Below, piece after piece: positions 51,989-60,827 of a stretch of 64,000 nucleotides of DNA (positions are counted from its first letter, which is position 1; the number at the start of each line of letters is the position of its first letter). A program made the position numbers and the translations under genes. The notes below the pieces were generated by a model, which had not been told where the DNA came from, did not search any database, and saw only the letters and a list, made by a program, of their open reading frames with translations. The DNA comes from JBBRHQ01 sp963725315 (GTDB lineage Bacteria; Actinomycetota; Thermoleophilia; Solirubrobacterales; 70-9), in the NCBI GenBank assembly GCA_963725315.1, contig CAVRYA010000009.1, forward strand, positions 124,001-188,000. Reading direction: 5' to 3'.

Positions 51989-53041
51989 GTGGCGATGGTG
52001 GAAGATTCCGGTTCGACGGTTCTGGTCACCGGCGGCTCCGGCTTCCTGGGCAGTTGGTGCGTGATCGAGCTCCTGCGCCGCGGATACGCCGTGAGGACGA
52101 CGGTCCGCAGCCTCTCGCGGGAGCCGCAGGTGCGGGATGCCGTCGGCTCCGAGGTGGATGCCGGCAACCGGCTGACCGTCCTCGCCGCAGACCTGACCAG
52201 CGACGACGGGTGGCCGGAGGCGATCGAGGGCTGCGAGTACGTCCTCCACGTCGCCTCGCCGTTCCCCCCGAAGCAGCCGAAGGACCCGGACGAGCTGATC
52301 GTGCCGGCGCGCGAGGGGACCCTGCGCGTGCTGCGGGCCGGCCTCGACGCCGGGGTGAAGCGGGTTGTGGTGACCTCATCGGTGGCGGCGATCAGGCTCA
52401 GCGATGAAGCGGCCGCCAGGACGCTGACCGAGGAGGACTGGACCGACCCCGACGCCCCGGGACTCACCCCCTACGTCCGCTCGAAGACGATCGCCGAGCA
52501 GGCGGCCTGGGACCTGGTGCGCGAGCGGGGCGAGGAGGACCGCCTGGCTGTGGTCAACCCCGGCGCGATCATCGGTCCGGTGCTCAACGACGACCTCTCC
52601 TACTCCCTGCAGGCCGTGCAACGCCTCTTGAACGGCATGCCTGGGATGCCCCGCCTCGGCTTCAGCCTGGTCGACGTCCGGGACGTCGCCGATCTCGAGA
52701 TCAGGGCGATGACCGCGCCCGAAGCCGGCGGCGAGCGCTTCATCGCGACCACGCAATTCATGTGGACCGCCGAGATCGGCGAGGTGCTCCGCGATCGCCT
52801 GGGGGATGCGGCCTCGAAGGTGCCCACCCGCAAGGTCCCGGACCTGCTGGTCCGCGTCATGGCGCTGTTCGACCCGGCGATCCGCTCGGTCGTCGGCGGG
52901 CTCGGGAAGCGAACCGAGCTCTCGTCGGAGAAGGCGAGAACCAGCCTCGGCTGGGCGCCCCGCCCGATCGAGGAGACGATCACGGAGACCGGCGAGAGCC
53001 TGATCCGGCACGGCGCGGCGCCGGCGGCCGCTGCCGCCTGA
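51989..53041 (+). CDS. NAD(P)-dependent SDR, dihydroflavonol-reductase-like
   Basis: This 350-residue extended short-chain dehydrogenase has the nucleotide-binding VTGGSGFLGSW near residue 14, AADLTSDDGW, HVASPFP near 87, the Ser of SSVAAIRL near 132, and catalytic Tyr-Lys in YVRSKTIAEQ near 162. It resembles the dihydroflavonol/cinnamoyl-CoA reductase group, which acts on ketones or aldehydes. GTG 51989 or ATG 51995 may be the start. The substrate is unknown. Confidence 0.9.
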   Translation: MAMVEDSGSTVLVTGGSGFLGSWCVIELLRRGYAVRTTVRSLSREPQVRDAVGSEVDAGNRLTVLAADLTSDDGWPEAIEGCEYVLHVASPFPPKQPKDPDELIVPAREGTLRVLRAGLDAGVKRVVVTSSVAAIRLSDEAAARTLTEEDWTDPDAPGLTPYVRSKTIAEQAAWDLVRERGEEDRLAVVNPGAIIGPVLNDDLSYSLQAVQRLLNGMPGMPRLGFSLVDVRDVADLEIRAMTAPEAGGERFIATTQFMWTAEIGEVLRDRLGDAASKVPTRKVPDLLVRVMALFDPAIRSVVGGLGKRTELSSEKARTSLGWAPRPIEETITETGESLIRHGAAPAAAAA

Positions 53042-53117
53042 TCTGCGCAAAAACTGGAGTTGTCACGCCCCTATCGCTCTGACCTAGGGTCGTTGTTGCA
53101 GCGAGGTGGGGTGGCAC

Positions 53118-53139
53118 GCTGGCACAAGCACGTGCCAGC
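53118..53139. terminator. Hairpin between convergent genes
   Basis: Perfect 8-base arms (GCTGGCAC and GTGCCAGC) with a 6-base loop lie between the SDR gene and the convergent lipoprotein gene. It could stop transcription from both sides. Confidence 0.5.
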
Positions 53140-53171
53140 CAGGATCGAGCCGCTCGGCGACGCAGAGCGGC

Positions 53172-54035
53172 TCAGCGGCTGACGCTGACCAGCCGGATCT
53201 GCTCCCTGTTGCCGCGCACCGTCTGCTCCTTGACGTCACCGAGGCCGGCGACGTAGTACTTGCGCTCGGCGACGCCCGGGTCCAGCTTCGGAGCGGTCTC
53301 CACGGTGAGCAGCGTGCTCTCGAACGAGCCGTTGGGGACCGTGACCGGGCCACCCTGCCCGAGGACGCGAGCCTGATCCAGCGCGTGCCCCGGGTAGTAC
53401 TCCTGGCGATAGCGCTGTCCGGGCGCCGGGGCGCCGGGCATGATGATCCCGGGCTTCGCGCCGGCCACTCCCGCCGTCCAGGAGTCGGCGGCCTTGACGA
53501 ACTTGCCGCGCTGGAGCTCGCGGGTGTCCTCGCCCATGTACCAGACGTTCGAGCCCCTGTCCTGGGCGTACCAGTCGAAGGTCTTCTCGATCGCCTTGCC
53601 GCGGGAGGAGACGGTGTCGCGGACGACCGTGCACTCGACGCCGAGGATCCGCTTCTTGTGGTTGGTGACCGCCATCACGTCGGTCTGGGGGGTCCTTCCG
53701 TCCTCGGCGACCCCCCTGTAGCGGAACGTCGTCCCCGGCTTCAGCGGGAAGTACCGGTTGTCGATCACCGAGACGAAGTCCGCCGGATCGATCGCCGGGG
53801 AGTAGGCACCCCGGACCGGAGCGAGGCTCGACGGGCTCGACGACGAGCTTGGGGACGACGGGCTCGGCGAGGACGGGCCAGGCGACGTCGGCTCCGTCGC
53901 CGAGGAGCCCGTGCCCCCGGACGAACCGCATCCGTTCGCCAGGACGACAGACGCGATCAGGCTCAGCGCCAGGGCGAGGACTGTCCGGGCCCTCCAGCTC
54001 GCGGCGCTTGGCTTGGACATTCTCTTCGCTGCCAT
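53172..54035 (-). CDS. Secreted lipoprotein of unknown function
   Basis: This 287-residue protein has a lipoprotein signal (TVLALALSLIASVVLANGC, lipobox Cys near residue 36), then a Ser/Pro-rich linker of about 40 residues that probably spans the cell wall. A strand-rich domain of about 215 residues follows (FVSVIDNRYFPLKPGTTFRY, IEKTFDWYAQD, NVWYMGEDTREL). I do not recognise a named family. Similar single-domain lipoproteins are common in actinobacteria. It is divergent from the small secreted protein by about 100 bases. Confidence 0.8.
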   Translation of the reverse strand: MAAKRMSKPSAASWRARTVLALALSLIASVVLANGCGSSGGTGSSATEPTSPGPSSPSPSSPSSSSSPSSLAPVRGAYSPAIDPADFVSVIDNRYFPLKPGTTFRYRGVAEDGRTPQTDVMAVTNHKKRILGVECTVVRDTVSSRGKAIEKTFDWYAQDRGSNVWYMGEDTRELQRGKFVKAADSWTAGVAGAKPGIIMPGAPAPGQRYRQEYYPGHALDQARVLGQGGPVTVPNGSFESTLLTVETAPKLDPGVAERKYYVAGLGDVKEQTVRGNREQIRLVSVSR

Positions 54036-54152
54036 GCGAGTCGTTGTAGTCGGGCAGGATGAAGAACAGATGAGAGCGCGAGATCCGCACCGGGAATCCG
54101 CACTGCCGCTAGAATCCCGGTTGGAGGCATGGAGAGGGGAAGCTTCAGGTTG

Positions 54153-54545
54153 ATGAATCGTCGGGGGCGTTCAGCGGCCCTCGTCATGGCCATGCTGGTC
54201 GTGTCGCTGATCGCAACGCCGGGCCTGGCAACCGCGCAGCAGCGCAAGCCGAGCCCCTACCAGATGTACGTAGCGTGCGGGCTGAGCAGCAACGCGAAGC
54301 CGGCCCATAGCTGCGCCAATGGCGCCAGGAAGGCCGCCTTCTTCCGCAGCAAGACGGCGGACGTCTTCTACAAGATCTGCGTCCGCTTCCCGGACGGAAC
54401 CCGGCTCTGCGCCCATAAGCAGTTCGCCGCGGCCGGCGCCCTCAATGTGAACAGGATCTACAGCCACGTTGCCGGCAGCCACAAGGTGACCTGGTACGTC
54501 AAGGGGAAGCTGGTCGGGACGCGGTACCTGCGGGTTCGCCGCTAG
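54153..54545 (+). CDS. Small secreted protein
   Basis: From ATG 54153 this 130-residue protein has a signal peptide (RSAALVMAMLVVSLIATPGLATA) and a mature domain of about 100 residues with four Cys (ACG, SCA, ICV, LCA) likely forming two disulphides, followed by a basic C-terminus (GTRYLRVRR). An earlier ATG at 54129 has a GGAGG too close to it and would spoil the signal peptide. The family is unknown. Confidence 0.72.
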   Translation: MNRRGRSAALVMAMLVVSLIATPGLATAQQRKPSPYQMYVACGLSSNAKPAHSCANGARKAAFFRSKTADVFYKICVRFPDGTRLCAHKQFAAAGALNVNRIYSHVAGSHKVTWYVKGKLVGTRYLRVRR

Positions 54546-54564
54546 CGCCGGCGACGACCTGAAC

Positions 54565-54738
54565 CTACGCGGGCGGCGCCGAGCCGGGGGGCGCGGATGC
54601 CGGGCTCCTGGGATCGATCAAGATCTTCGCGCGCGTCGCGGCGTCGCCGAGCGCCTCGAAGGCGCTCTCGACGCCCGCCAGCCCGACCGTCCCGGTGAGG
54701 TGCGGGCTGTTGCTAAGTTCGAGCGGGATGGGAAACCT
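54565..54738 (-). pseudogene. C-terminal fragment of a zinc-type alcohol dehydrogenase
   Basis: On the minus strand about 57 codons ending at a TAG (54565) read as the tail of a medium-chain dehydrogenase: LTGTVGLAGVESAFEALG then AATRAKILIDP, the usual last strand and helix of that family. The rest of the gene is absent; the HtrA gene starts in the opposite direction at 54728. The fragment overlaps the first codons of that gene, so recombination likely deleted the remainder. Confidence 0.6.
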
Positions 54739-55747
54739 GCGACTGATCGCCTCGAGGTCCGGACCGGAGCCTGCGGCCGATGCCGGCGGAGGCAGGGAGC
54801 TGCCGGACGCTGAGGCCCTCGATGCCTACTCGAGGACCGTCGCCGAGGTCGCCGAGCAGCTCGGGCCCTCCGTCGCCCACGTCGCCTTCACGCGCCGCCG
54901 CCGGCGCGGCTCGGGGCGGGGCGGCAGCGGCAGCGCCGTGGCGATCAGCGCGGACGGGTTCATGCTCAGCGCGGCTCACGTCGTCGTCGAGAGCGACGGC
55001 CGTGGGAGCGCCGCCTTCCCCGACGGACGCGAGACCGCCCTGGAGGTGATCGGGGCGGACCCGCTCTCCGACCTCGCCGTGCTCCGCACCGAGAGCCGTG
55101 ATCTGCTCCCGGCCCCGCTCGGCGAGGCCGAGAGGCTCCGTGTCGGGCAGCTCGTGGTCGCGATCGGCAGCCCGATGGGCTTCAGCGGCTCGGTGACCGC
55201 CGGGGTCGTCTCGGCGCTGGGGCGCTCGCTGCCGACCCGCTCGCGCACCGCGACCCGCCTGGTGGAGAACGTGATTCAGACCGACGCAGCTCTCAACCCG
55301 GGCAACTCCGGCGGGGCGCTCGCCGACGGCCTCGGGCGGGTGGTCGGCGTCAACACCGCGGTGGCCGGGATAGGTCTGGGGCTGGCCGTGCCGATCAACG
55401 CGACAACGCGGCGGATCGTCTCCGATCTGATGCGGGAGGGCCGGGTTCGCCGCGCTTACCTTGGGGTGACCGGCGGATCGCGACCGCTGCCGCCCCGCCA
55501 GGCCGCCGCGGCCGGGCGCCGCAGCGCCGTCGAGGTGGTCGAGGTGGTCGAGGGCAGCCCCGCCGCCGACGCAGGGCTGCGGCCCGGCGACCTGATCATC
55601 GAGGCCGACGGCGAGCCGGTCGGCGAGGTCGGCGATCTCCAGGCGCTGATGTCCGGCGAGCGGATCGGCAGGGTAGTGACCCTGCGGATCGACCGCCGGG
55701 GCCGGCTCGAGTGGGTCGAGGTCGTCCCCGCCGAGCTCGAGGACTGA
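54728..55747 (+). CDS. HtrA-like trypsin-family serine protease with PDZ domain
   Basis: This 339-residue protein has the full triad: H84 (SAAHVV), D115 (SDLAVL) and S193 (NPGNSGGAL). A PDZ domain follows (about 255-335, AYLGVTGG and AGLRPGDLIIEADGEPVGE). There is no signal peptide or membrane segment, so unlike most HtrA/DegP proteins it appears cytosolic, or its N-terminus is mis-set by the overlap with an alcohol dehydrogenase remnant. It abuts the cupin gene convergently without a gap. Confidence 0.88.
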   Translation: MGNLRLIASRSGPEPAADAGGGRELPDAEALDAYSRTVAEVAEQLGPSVAHVAFTRRRRRGSGRGGSGSAVAISADGFMLSAAHVVVESDGRGSAAFPDGRETALEVIGADPLSDLAVLRTESRDLLPAPLGEAERLRVGQLVVAIGSPMGFSGSVTAGVVSALGRSLPTRSRTATRLVENVIQTDAALNPGNSGGALADGLGRVVGVNTAVAGIGLGLAVPINATTRRIVSDLMREGRVRRAYLGVTGGSRPLPPRQAAAAGRRSAVEVVEVVEGSPAADAGLRPGDLIIEADGEPVGEVGDLQALMSGERIGRVVTLRIDRRGRLEWVEVVPAELED

Positions 55748-56106
55748 CTAGGTCAGCCGCTCGACGCCCTCGAAGTGCTCGGGTCGCCAGGTCGAGTGGA
55801 AGTCGGGACGGGGCACGCCGCCGAGCGCGATCAACGTCGTGCCGGGCTCCAGGGCGACGGCCGAGCGCTCGAGGGCAGGTTCGCGGACTGCCAGCACCGA
55901 CAGCGCGCCGGCCTCCGCGGTCTCCTCGCCGACGGTGAAGCGGACCCGACCGCGCACGACGAGGTAAGTCTCGCGCGGCGGTCGTGGGCGGCGATCAGGC
56001 ACTCCTCTCCCCGCTCGGCGACGAAGGCGTTCGCGCGAAAGGCGGTTCCAGCGCTGGCGATGGCACACTCGGTGAATCGGACAGCGGGTCGGAGCAGCTC
56101 TGGCAT
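55748..56106 (-). pseudogene. Cupin-domain protein, frameshifted
   Basis: The N-terminal part (from ATG 56106, MPELLRPAVRFTECAIAS to ERGEECLIAAHD) and the C-terminal part (RETYLVVRGRVRFTVGEE to HFEGVERLT, stop at 55748) lie in two different minus-strand frames that meet near 55980 in a run of CGCCGCGCG. Joined, they give a small cupin of about 119 residues. Cupins are beta-barrels that often bind a metal; no His motif is clear. Either a one-base error or a real frameshift is present. Confidence 0.7.
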
Positions 56107-56226
56107 CGGCGACCTGCGTCGCGCTGCGGATGCGCCTCCGGCTGCCGCAGCCCGATTAGGATCCGCCTCACTCTGGAGGGGCTCGGCAGCGGTATCGGGA
56201 GCGTTCGGGTTGGCGTCGCGACTGCG

Positions 56227-58695
56227 ATGGCGCTGATCGCACTCGCTGCGGGAGCAGCGCCGGCCGGCGCGGCGACCGTCGCCGACGCCGGGGCCCTGCG
56301 GGCTCGGGTCACCCGCGCGCCCTGGGGCCTGACCCTGGTGGGCGGGCGGGGGAGGGTGGTCCTCGCCGACGCGCACTCGACCGCGGGGCCCTCGGGGACG
56401 ATCGGGTTCCGCAGCGGGGGAGCATGGCGCCACGCCACCCGGGTCCTCAGACAGCACCGCGAGGGCCGCACCTACGTCGCCGAGCTGAAGACCACCGACC
56501 CGGACGGGCGCACGATCGAGGTGCGGATCCGGGCCGCCCGGGAGGGAGTGATCGCCCTCGAGGGGTCGGTGCAGGGCGCAGGTCCCCCGGTCGAGGCGCT
56601 CGGGATCGGCTTCAATTCGCGGGCACGTGAGCGTTACCTCGGTTTCGGCGAGCGCTCCAACGCGGTAGACCAGCGGGGAGGGGAGGTGGAGACCTACGTC
56701 GCCGACGGTCCCTACCAGCAGAGCGAATACCCGCTGATGGAGGCGGTCATCCCGCAATGGGGGTTCCGACCGCGAGAGGACGCGACCTATTACCCGATTC
56801 CGTGGCTGCTCTCGAGCGCCGGCTATGGCGTCCTCGCGAAGGGCCCCGGCACCAGCTACTTCCACCTCGAACGGCGCGGCTCCTGGAGCGTCGAGGTCCT
56901 CAGCGCCCCGCCCGATGAGTCGCCACCGGTCTCGGCCCCGCCGCCCTCCCGCCTCAGCCTGCGGTTCTTCGCCGGCCCCACTCCCGCCGACGTCCTGCGG
57001 CGCTTCACCCGCGACACCGGGCGCCAGCCGGCGCCGTCGGCTCCGTGGCTCTTCGGGCCCTGGGTCCAGCCGACCGGATCCCCCGAGCAGCAGGCCGGAT
57101 TGATCGACAGGCTGCAGGTGGCCGACGCGCCGCTCTCCGTCGCCCAGACCTACACCCATTACCTGCCCTGCGGCTCCCAGGTCGGCAGGCGCGATGCCGA
57201 GAGGCAGCGGGCGGGGGCGATGCACGATCGAGGGCTTGCCGTCACCACCTACCTCAACCCGATGCTCTGCACGGGCTATGAGCCCGTGTTCGGGGCGGCG
57301 GCCTCGGGCGGCGGGCTGATCGAGGACGGCCTCGGCCAGCCCTATCTGTTCCGCTACTCGACCACGACCTCGTTCGACGTCGCCGAGCTCGACTTCGGCA
57401 CCCGGGCGGGGCGAGAAGCCTTCGCCTCGGTGGCCGGGGAGGCGATCGAGGACGGCTACGACGGCTGGATGGAGGACTTCGGCGAGTACACGCCGCTGGA
57501 CTCGGTCGGCGCGGGGGGCACGCCCGGGACCGCCCTCCACAACCCCTATCCGCGCCAATACCACTGCGCCGCTCGCGAGGTGGGCGCTTCCGCCGGGCGG
57601 CCGATCGTCCGCTTCCAGCGCTCGGGCTGGACCGGGGCCGCGCCCTGCGCGCAGGTGGTCTGGGGAGGCGACCCAACCACCTCCTGGGGGTTCGACGGCC
57701 TGCGCTCCGCCGTGCGCCAGGCGCTCAGCATGGGGCTCTCCGGCGTCAGCCTCTGGGGCTCGGACATCGGCGGCTTCTTCGCCCTGTTCGAGAACCGGCT
57801 CAGCCCGGAGCTGCTGAGGCGCTGGGTCCAGTTCGGCGCCGTCTCGGGGGTGATGCGCACCGAGGCCGACGGCATCGACATCCCGGCCAAGCAGCGCCCG
57901 CAGGTCTGGGACCCGGACCAGCTCGCCAACTGGCGCCGCTACTCGAAGCTCCGCACCCAGCTCTACCCCTACCTCCTCGCCGCCGAGGCCACCTACCAGC
58001 GCAGCGGCATGCCGCTGATGCGCCAGCTCTCGCTCGCCTACCCCGGGGACGCGAGGGCCGTGGCCCGCGAGGACGAGTTCCTCCTCGGCCCCGACCTGCT
58101 GGCGGCGCCGGTCCTGGAGCCGGGCGCCACCGAGCGACGCCTCTACTTGCCGCAGGGGCGCTGGCTCGACTTCTGGCGCACCCTTGCCTACCGCGAGCGC
58201 GACGGCTCGCTGGGCATCCGTGGGGCGCGACTGATCCGCGGCGGGCGGGTCCTGAAGGTCCCGGCCCCGCCGGCGCGGCTGCCGCTGCTGCTGCGGGCCG
58301 GCACGGTCCTGCCGCTGCTGCCGGCCGGCATCGACACGCTCAGCGGATACGCCGACGAGGAGACCACCTCGTTGTCGGAGCGCCGCCGGCGCCTCACCCT
58401 GCTCGCCTTCCCCCGGGGAGCGAGCTCCTCCAGCTTCTTCCGGGATGGGCGAGTCCGCTCCCGCGAGGTGCAGAGCGGCTGGCTGCTCCGGCTCGCCGGA
58501 GCGACCGCACGGAGCTACCAGCTGCAGGCCTCGATGCGAACCCTTCGGCGGCCGTTCGCACCCTGCGCGGTCACCGTGGACGGTCGCCGCCTGCGCAAGC
58601 CCGCCTGGGCCTATGACCGCGCAGAAGGCGTGCTCTCGGCGGCCTTCGGCGGCCGCGACCCGGAGTTGATCGCCTGGCGAAGCTGCCGCGGTTGA
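56227..58695 (+). CDS. Glycoside hydrolase family 31, YihQ-like
   Basis: This protein of about 822 residues has a GH31 N-terminal beta-sandwich, a TIM barrel and C-terminal beta domains. The nucleophile Asp is in WMEDFGEY, and VVWGGDPTTSW with LWGSDIGGF follow. These strings resemble sulfoquinovosidase YihQ (WMADFGEY, GDQ) more than typical alpha-glucosidases, so an alpha-glycosidase on an unusual sugar is possible. The predicted start at ATG 56227 gives a short signal peptide (MALIALAAGAAPAGAA) with no basic n-region, so the true start or frame may lie upstream. The divergent cupin lies within 130 bases. Confidence 0.87.
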   Translation: MALIALAAGAAPAGAATVADAGALRARVTRAPWGLTLVGGRGRVVLADAHSTAGPSGTIGFRSGGAWRHATRVLRQHREGRTYVAELKTTDPDGRTIEVRIRAAREGVIALEGSVQGAGPPVEALGIGFNSRARERYLGFGERSNAVDQRGGEVETYVADGPYQQSEYPLMEAVIPQWGFRPREDATYYPIPWLLSSAGYGVLAKGPGTSYFHLERRGSWSVEVLSAPPDESPPVSAPPPSRLSLRFFAGPTPADVLRRFTRDTGRQPAPSAPWLFGPWVQPTGSPEQQAGLIDRLQVADAPLSVAQTYTHYLPCGSQVGRRDAERQRAGAMHDRGLAVTTYLNPMLCTGYEPVFGAAASGGGLIEDGLGQPYLFRYSTTTSFDVAELDFGTRAGREAFASVAGEAIEDGYDGWMEDFGEYTPLDSVGAGGTPGTALHNPYPRQYHCAAREVGASAGRPIVRFQRSGWTGAAPCAQVVWGGDPTTSWGFDGLRSAVRQALSMGLSGVSLWGSDIGGFFALFENRLSPELLRRWVQFGAVSGVMRTEADGIDIPAKQRPQVWDPDQLANWRRYSKLRTQLYPYLLAAEATYQRSGMPLMRQLSLAYPGDARAVAREDEFLLGPDLLAAPVLEPGATERRLYLPQGRWLDFWRTLAYRERDGSLGIRGARLIRGGRVLKVPAPPARLPLLLRAGTVLPLLPAGIDTLSGYADEETTSLSERRRRLTLLAFPRGASSSSFFRDGRVRSREVQSGWLLRLAGATARSYQLQASMRTLRRPFAPCAVTVDGRRLRKPAWAYDRAEGVLSAAFGGRDPELIAWRSCRG

Positions 58696-58747
58696 GAACG
58701 CAACCTTCCGGCGTGCCTGAGCCGGCCCGAAGCTTCATCCTTGGGTC

Positions 58748-60622
58748 GTGACCAAGTCCCGATCCGCCAGCCTGACCAGCCTCGACGTCGCCGAGCCGCG
58801 GCTCCTGGTCGGCCTGATCCTTTTCGCGCTCGTCCTCGGCGGGCTGCTCGAGCTGCTCGCCTCCGGCGGCTGGGGGGACCTGGTCTGGGCGGCGGCCACG
58901 GCGCTGGCGCTGATCCCGCTGAGCTGGTCGGTCGCCCGCAGCCTGGCGCGCGGCGACGTCGGGGTGGACGCGATCGCGCTGGTCGCCATGGCCGGGGCGC
59001 TGGCGCTGGGCGAGTACCTGGCGGGCGCGGTGATCGCCCTGATGCTGAGCGGTGGGAACGCGCTCGAGGCAGCCGCCGGGCGCCGGGCCCGCAAAGAGTT
59101 GACGGCGCTGCTCCAGCGCGCCCCGCGGATCGCGCACCGCCGCCGTGACGGCAAGTTCGAGGAGATCCCGGTCGAGGAGGTCGGGGTCGGTGACCGCCTC
59201 CTGGTGCGGGCCGGGGAGGTGGTGCCGGTCGACGGAGCCGTGCAGAGCGAAGGCGCGGTGGTGGACGAGTCGACGCTGACCGGTGAAGCCCTGCCGGTCT
59301 CGCGCCCGCGCGGCACCACGGTCTCCAGCGGCACGGTCAACGCCGGCGAGGCCTTCGACCTGCGCGCCACCCGCACCGCCTCGGAGAGCGCCTACGCGGG
59401 GATCGTGCGCCTGGTGCGGGAGGCAGAGCACCAGCGCGCGCCCTTCGTCCGCATGGCCGACCGCTACGCGGCCGTCCTGCTGCCGGTCACGCTGGTCATC
59501 GCCGGGGGGGCCTGGGCCCTCAGCGGCGATGCGGTGCGGGCGCTGGCGGTTCTGGTCGTCGCCACTCCCTGCCCACTGATCCTGGCGGCGCCGATCGCGC
59601 TGATCTCCGGCGTCTCGCGCGCCGCCAGGCTGGGGGTGATCGTCAAGGGTGGCGGGACGATCGAGAACCTGGGTCGCGTCCGCACCGTCCTGTTCGACAA
59701 GACCGGGACCCTGACCCGCGGCCGCCCCGATATCGAGGCGGTGCGAAGCGCCGACGGGCTCTCGCCCGAGCTGCTGCTGCGGCTGGCGGCCTCGGTCGAT
59801 CAGCTCTCCGCCCACGTCCTCGCCGAGGCGCTCGTCCACGGAGCCGAGGCGCGGCGGATCGAGCTGACCTTCCCCGAGGACGTGGTCGAGGACCCGGGGC
59901 AGGGGATCGAGGGCAGGGTGGACGGTCACCGGGTGGCGGTTGGCAGCGGCGATTGGCTGCGCCGCCGCGGCTACACGGGGCTCGACGGCGTTGCGCCGCT
60001 GACCGACGACTGGCTCGAGCCCGGCTGGGCCCGGGTGATGATCGGCGTCGACGGGGAGCTGGGCGGCGTCGTGCTGATGGCGGACCGGCTCCGCGAGGAC
60101 GCGGGCGAGCTGACCGACGCGCTGCGCAGCGCCGGGGTCGAGCACATCGCCCTCGTCACCGGGGACCAGGCCGCCGTCGGCGAGGCGGTCGGCCGCTCGG
60201 TCGGGGTCGACCGGGTCTACTCGGAGCGCTCACCCGCGGAGAAGATCGAGGTCGTGCGCGAGGCTCGCGGCGCCCCGGGTGCCGGCGCCGTGGTCATGGT
60301 CGGCGACGGAGTCAACGACGCGCCGGCACTGGCGGTCGCCGACGTCGGCATCGCCATGGGGGGCGCCGGCGCGACCGTCTCCTCGGAGACCGCCGACGCT
60401 GTGATCGCCGTCGACCGGGTCGACCGGGTGGCCGATGCGATCGGCATCGGCAGGCGCTCGCTCGCGATCGCCCGCCAGAGCGTGCTGGCCGGGCTCGGCC
60501 TGAGCTTCGCGGCGATGGGGTTCGCGGCCTTCGGGTACATCTCGCCCGTCGCAGGCGCCCTCCTTCAGGAGGGCATCGACGTGGCCGTGATCATCAACGC
60601 CCTGCGGGCGCTGCGGGGGTAA
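58748..60622 (+). CDS. P1B-type heavy-metal ATPase with TPC motif
   Basis: This 624-residue transporter has the P-type cation ATPase features: the actuator loop STLTGEALPVS near 178, the phosphorylated Asp D317 in DKTGTLTRG, and GDGVNDAPAL near 520. The membrane metal site reads ATPCPL with C275; a TPC motif marks the P1B-5 group linked to Ni2+ or Fe2+, whereas Cu+ pumps have CPC and others SPC. No N-terminal metal-binding domain is present. It probably exports a transition metal. It starts at GTG 58748, 50 bases after the GH31 stop. Confidence 0.9.
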   Translation: MTKSRSASLTSLDVAEPRLLVGLILFALVLGGLLELLASGGWGDLVWAAATALALIPLSWSVARSLARGDVGVDAIALVAMAGALALGEYLAGAVIALMLSGGNALEAAAGRRARKELTALLQRAPRIAHRRRDGKFEEIPVEEVGVGDRLLVRAGEVVPVDGAVQSEGAVVDESTLTGEALPVSRPRGTTVSSGTVNAGEAFDLRATRTASESAYAGIVRLVREAEHQRAPFVRMADRYAAVLLPVTLVIAGGAWALSGDAVRALAVLVVATPCPLILAAPIALISGVSRAARLGVIVKGGGTIENLGRVRTVLFDKTGTLTRGRPDIEAVRSADGLSPELLLRLAASVDQLSAHVLAEALVHGAEARRIELTFPEDVVEDPGQGIEGRVDGHRVAVGSGDWLRRRGYTGLDGVAPLTDDWLEPGWARVMIGVDGELGGVVLMADRLREDAGELTDALRSAGVEHIALVTGDQAAVGEAVGRSVGVDRVYSERSPAEKIEVVREARGAPGAGAVVMVGDGVNDAPALAVADVGIAMGGAGATVSSETADAVIAVDRVDRVADAIGIGRRSLAIARQSVLAGLGLSFAAMGFAAFGYISPVAGALLQEGIDVAVIINALRALRG

Positions 60623-60827
60623 ACCCGCCGCTCCCGGGTACGGTCTCGGCATCGATGCGAGACGGGCAGAAGCGCCGTCCGGTACGGACGGGCGGGTCAG
60701 CGCGGGCGCGCTCTGGCCGCTCGCCCTGGTCGCGCTGATCGTCTTTCTGGACCTGATCGCTCACGCGGGATCGCGCTCGACCCCGGAGATCGGGGCGCTG
60801 GATGAGCCCGCCCACCTGGCGACGGGG

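Noticed and set aside
53850..53930. Short-unit repeats resembling a mobile or CRISPR-like array
   Set aside because: The repeats are just Ser/Pro codons in the linker of a lipoprotein; there are no regular spacers.
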